Shown: in pieces, positions 32,190-34,539 of the stretch
Numbering within the stretch: the first letter of the stretch is position 1
Layout of the letters: each line of letters starts with the position of its first letter
Source: Sebaldella sp. S0638
GTDB lineage: Bacteria > Fusobacteriota > Fusobacteriia > Fusobacteriales > Leptotrichiaceae
NCBI RefSeq assembly: GCF_024158605.1
Contig: NZ_JAMZGM010000039.1
Location: 1-34,539, forward strand
Direction of reading: 5' to 3'
DNA: 34,539 nucleotides
Translations under genes and position numbers: made by a program
The notes under the pieces: generated by a model
Told to the model about the DNA's origin: nothing
The model's input: the letters and a program-made list of their open reading frames with translations, nothing else
Database searches by the model: none

Positions 32190-32237
32190 AACATCTCATG
32201 ATCGAGTGTAAGATGAAGATTATGGGGTGTTTTTTTA
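32190..32237 (+). terminator. Terminator of the cobalamin operon
   Basis: AACATCTCATGATC (32190-32203) pairs with GATTATGGGGTGTT (32218-32231), with three G-U pairs, and the right arm runs into seven T residues (32230-32236). It lies 40 bp after the cbiJ stop. The rest of the gap to 32527 holds the regulatory region of the next gene and no convincing coding sequence. Confidence 0.85.
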
Positions 32238-32446
32238 TGGTTGTTTGGTTTTTGATTCTATGTTAAGAATAAAGAATTATGATTATATTTCTAAGAAAGC
32301 CGGGAAATTATCAAAGAGAAATTATAAAACGAAAATGAACAGGAGAAAATTACTATAGAGGATTAAATTGAAATTATTTATAATATAATTGTGTGATTTT
32401 TAATTAATTAATTAAAAAAATCAGTGAAATTAGTATTTACATCCAA

Positions 32447-32472
32447 TAATTGATTGAAATTTCAATTAATTA
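32447..32472. promoter_or_regulatory. 26-bp near-perfect palindrome over the -35 box (candidate operator)
   Basis: The core ATTGAAATTTCAAT (32453-32466) is a perfect palindrome. It extends outward by TAATTG on the left and TAATTA on the right, so 12 of 13 symmetric pairs match. It covers the -35 hexamer of the following promoter, where a bound dimer would block RNA polymerase. Confidence 0.5.
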
Positions 32473-32482
32473 ATGATATAAT
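32454..32482 (+). promoter_or_regulatory. Promoter of the haemagglutinin-like gene
   Basis: TTGAAA (32454-32459) and a perfect TATAAT (32477-32482) are separated by 17 bp, with TG one base before the -10 (TGATATAAT). Transcription would start near 32489, about 40 nt before the ATG. Confidence 0.75.
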
Positions 32483-32527
32483 TTTTAACAATAAAATACA
32501 AATAAAAGGAAAAAGGTGAGGAAGTTT

Positions 32528-34539
32528 ATGAAGAAAGGTAAGAGGAATAATTTTAGCAGGAAAAGTACAGCTATAGGTCTGTTGCTGGGAATGCTTATGA
32601 ATATGATAAGTTTTTCTGACGGTACATTGATAAAAACAAGGAGCGGAGATACTGTAAGGGTGATAACAGCACCAAACGGGACTCCAATGATAGAACTGGC
32701 AAATCCAAACGGAGCGGGAATCTCAATAAATGAGTTTGACAGGCTGAGTGTAGATGAGAGGAATCTGATATTAAATAATATATCACCAAAAGAAGGATCA
32801 GTTTATCGGAGTGAGCTTGGAGGGCTGATAGCTCCTAACGAGAACTATAGTGGGGCAGCAGCAAGGGCGGTATTGATACGGGTGCATAATGACCCTACGG
32901 TGATAAATGGTTTTATAGAAGCCGCGTCAACAGGGAAGATGGATGTCTTCTGGACAAATCCTAACGGAATATACCTTAACGGGGGTATGGTAGGAAGGTT
33001 CGGGAATGTGACATTCACTACAGGGCGTATAACAGATGATCTTATGACAATAATGGTTAGAGACGGACGAATTGAGATTGGTACAGGCTTTAACGGTAAT
33101 GCGGCAGAGAGTTTGAGTCTTCTTGCAAAGGAACTTAAGGTAAACGGGCAGCTAAACGGGAATGATATGACTTTAATAGGCGGACAATATGATTACAATA
33201 CTTCAACAAAGCAGATAGTGAAACAGGGAGATAACCCAAACGAGGTATTAGTGTCAGCTTCAGCAGTAGGATCAATCTACGGGCAGAATATTTATCTCGT
33301 GGCAGTTGGTTCTGATATAGGAGTAAAAGGCGATTTAATAAGTCAGAAAGTGCTTAGAATAAATGCTGACGGGACAGTAACCACTAATAAAATACAGGGA
33401 ACAGAAGGAATAGAAGTAAAAGGTAAGGAGTTTATCCAAAACACATCAACATTTACAGAGGGTAATTTAAAGATAGATGCAGATAAGGCTGTACTTAACG
33501 GAGCAGGGACACAGGCAGGAAGTATAGAGATAACAGGTGATCTTGAGAATAATGTGACTTTATATGCCAAGAATAGTATAACTGTAGGAAAAGATGTAAT
33601 GAGTAAAGGTCAGATAATAGCAGAAGAAGGAGCTCTAAACATAAATGGGAGTCTTACAGCAGAGGAACTTGTTTATGGTAATGGGATAAGAGTAGGTAAG
33701 GGTCTTACGAATAAGTCTGATATGCAAAGTACAAAAGATATAATAATAGGATTAGATGTATTAAATACAGGAAAGCTGTTTTCAGATAAGTTGCTTAATA
33801 TAGGCGGGAATATTGTTAATCATGGCATAGTGTACGGTAAGGACAGTATAATAATTAATAAGGTTCTGAATAATTCCGGAAGTTTACAGACAACTGGAGA
33901 TTTAACTGCTAAAAATACAGTGAATACAGGGAAGTTAGTAGCAGAGGGGAATATATCAACAGCTGATCTTGATAATAATGGAGAAGTAATTGCGAATGGT
34001 AAGTTGTCTTCTGGAAATATTGATAATAAGGCAGCAGGTAAGATAAATACAGGCGTTGGGGTAAGTACGGCTGGGAATGTTTTTAACAGAGGAACCGTAA
34101 ATACAAACGGAGATTTTGTGATAATCGGGAATCTTGAGAATTACAGTGTAATAAATGCCGGTGGTTTATTGAGTGCCAGAGATTTGGTAAATAGCGGAGC
34201 TTTGAAGGTATCGGATAAGATAGTGTCAAGAGGGAATGTTTTCACTAATAATGGTGAGATGTTAACAGGGAATCTTGATGTGGATGTATCGGGAAATATT
34301 GTTAATACTAATAAAATTACAGTTGTGGAGACAGCTAATTTAAAAGGGAATAACATAAATAATCAAGGGACTGTGGCTGCTAATAATATAGAACTGGCAG
34401 CACCAGTATTAATAAACAGCGGACAGATATTAGCATCAGAAACAATAACTGCAAATAATACGAGTTTGACAAACACTGGGAAATTGGCTTCAAACAGTAA
34501 AATAGACTTGAATAATTCATCAGTAATAAATAGAAATAC
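32528..34539 (+). CDS. Two-partner-secretion exoprotein, filamentous-haemagglutinin-like (5' part)
   Basis: The frame is open from ATG 32528 (AAGGTGAGGA upstream) to the right edge, 670 codons, so the gene is truncated by the window. A basic, extended signal peptide covers about residues 1-31. Residues of about 32-280 match the TPS (haemagglutination activity) domain, with the hallmark NPNG motifs at 59-62 (ELANPNGAGI) and 144-147 (FWTNPNGIYLNGG). From about residue 290 the protein is made of N/G/T-rich short repeats of the type NxGxVxAxGxL, expected to form a right-handed beta-helix shaft. Such proteins cross the outer membrane through a TpsB porin and serve as adhesins or, with C-terminal toxins, in contact-dependent inhibition. 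The C-terminus and partner are outside the window. Confidence 0.92.
   Translation, partial: MKKGKRNNFSRKSTAIGLLLGMLMNMISFSDGTLIKTRSGDTVRVITAPNGTPMIELANPNGAGISINEFDRLSVDERNLILNNISPKEGSVYRSELGGLIAPNENYSGAAARAVLIRVHNDPTVINGFIEAASTGKMDVFWTNPNGIYLNGGMVGRFGNVTFTTGRITDDLMTIMVRDGRIEIGTGFNGNAAESLSLLAKELKVNGQLNGNDMTLIGGQYDYNTSTKQIVKQGDNPNEVLVSASAVGSIYGQNIYLVAVGSDIGVKGDLISQKVLRINADGTVTTNKIQGTEGIEVKGKEFIQNTSTFTEGNLKIDADKAVLNGAGTQAGSIEITGDLENNVTLYAKNSITVGKDVMSKGQIIAEEGALNINGSLTAEELVYGNGIRVGKGLTNKSDMQSTKDIIIGLDVLNTGKLFSDKLLNIGGNIVNHGIVYGKDSIIINKVLNNSGSLQTTGDLTAKNTVNTGKLVAEGNISTADLDNNGEVIANGKLSSGNIDNKAAGKINTGVGVSTAGNVFNRGTVNTNGDFVIIGNLENYSVINAGGLLSARDLVNSGALKVSDKIVSRGNVFTNNGEMLTGNLDVDVSGNIVNTNKITVVETANLKGNNINNQGTVAANNIELAAPVLINSGQILASETITANNTSLTNTGKLASNSKIDLNNSSVINRN

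Noticed and set aside
32260-32358. A 32-residue basic ORF (MLRIKNYDYISKKAGKLSKR...) between the terminator and the adhesin promoter
   Set aside because: No ribosome-binding site or promoter, composition expected of AT-rich DNA, and it ends before the regulatory palindrome. Probably chance.
1-34539. Search for tRNA or rRNA genes, CRISPR arrays, transposases, integrases, toxin-antitoxin or defence genes
   Set aside because: I saw no cloverleaf, no regularly spaced direct repeats, and no proteins with transposase, recombinase, nuclease or toxin motifs. The TPS exoprotein could carry a C-terminal toxin, but that part is outside the window.

Overview
The window looks like a chromosomal segment of a low-GC, double-membraned anaerobe of the Fusobacteriota. 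The evidence is AT-rich DNA, A/G-rich coding strands with AGA arginine codons, a FadA-family adhesin, an OmpA-type lipid-anchor-associated envelope operon, a two-partner-secretion exoprotein, and an entirely anaerobic (early cobalt insertion, Cbi-type) cobalamin pathway. Sebaldella or a Leptotrichia relative would fit, but the genus is inference from gene content, not a database match.

Layout. (1) 1-1941: the last residues of an outer-membrane beta-barrel protein, then a compact envelope operon: a FadA-like adhesin, two small secreted coiled-coil proteins, two tiny lipoproteins and an OmpA/Pal-like peptidoglycan-binding protein. (2) 2214-4710: a SAM methyltransferase, facing a minus-strand operon cobS-cobC-NTF2-like protein across a bidirectional terminator. 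(3) 4934-7682: a block of genes I cannot assign (a helical repeat protein, a very hydrophobic membrane protein, a possible gene remnant, a Cys/His/Trp-motif protein and a small protein). (4) 7744-32150: a promoter and cobalamin riboswitch, then about 24 kb of same-strand genes, cbiX-cbiMNQO-cbiA-cbiC-cbiD-cbiE-cbiT-cbiL-cbiF-cbiG-cbiH-cobU-(membrane protein)-cbiP-cbiB-cobD-hemA-hemC-cobA/hemD-hemL-cobT-cobC-hemB-cbiJ, closed by a strong terminator. (5) 32238-34539: a regulatory region with a large palindrome and the 5' part of a two-partner-secretion haemagglutinin-like gene that runs off the window.

Together the hem and cob genes run from glutamyl-tRNA through 5-aminolevulinate, porphobilinogen and uroporphyrinogen III to precorrin-2, then cobalt insertion, corrin-ring synthesis, aminopropanol attachment and nucleotide-loop assembly. 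Cobalt uptake is built in (CbiMNQO). No late haem genes are present, so the hem genes here seem dedicated to corrinoid supply. Not seen in the window: a precorrin-2 dehydrogenase, a corrinoid adenosyltransferase, a threonine kinase and lower-ligand synthesis genes.

The least ordinary signals are a (TA)6 tract that puts the beginning of a membrane-protein gene (inside the cobalamin operon) out of frame, a roughly 25-bp inverted repeat enclosing about 100 nt between hemL and cobT, a 26-bp near-perfect palindrome over the -35 box of the haemagglutinin gene, and the multi-hairpin leader after the riboswitch. Apart from these, the window is mostly a well-understood pathway in an unusually complete single cluster; I do not see a clear undescribed defence or mobile system.
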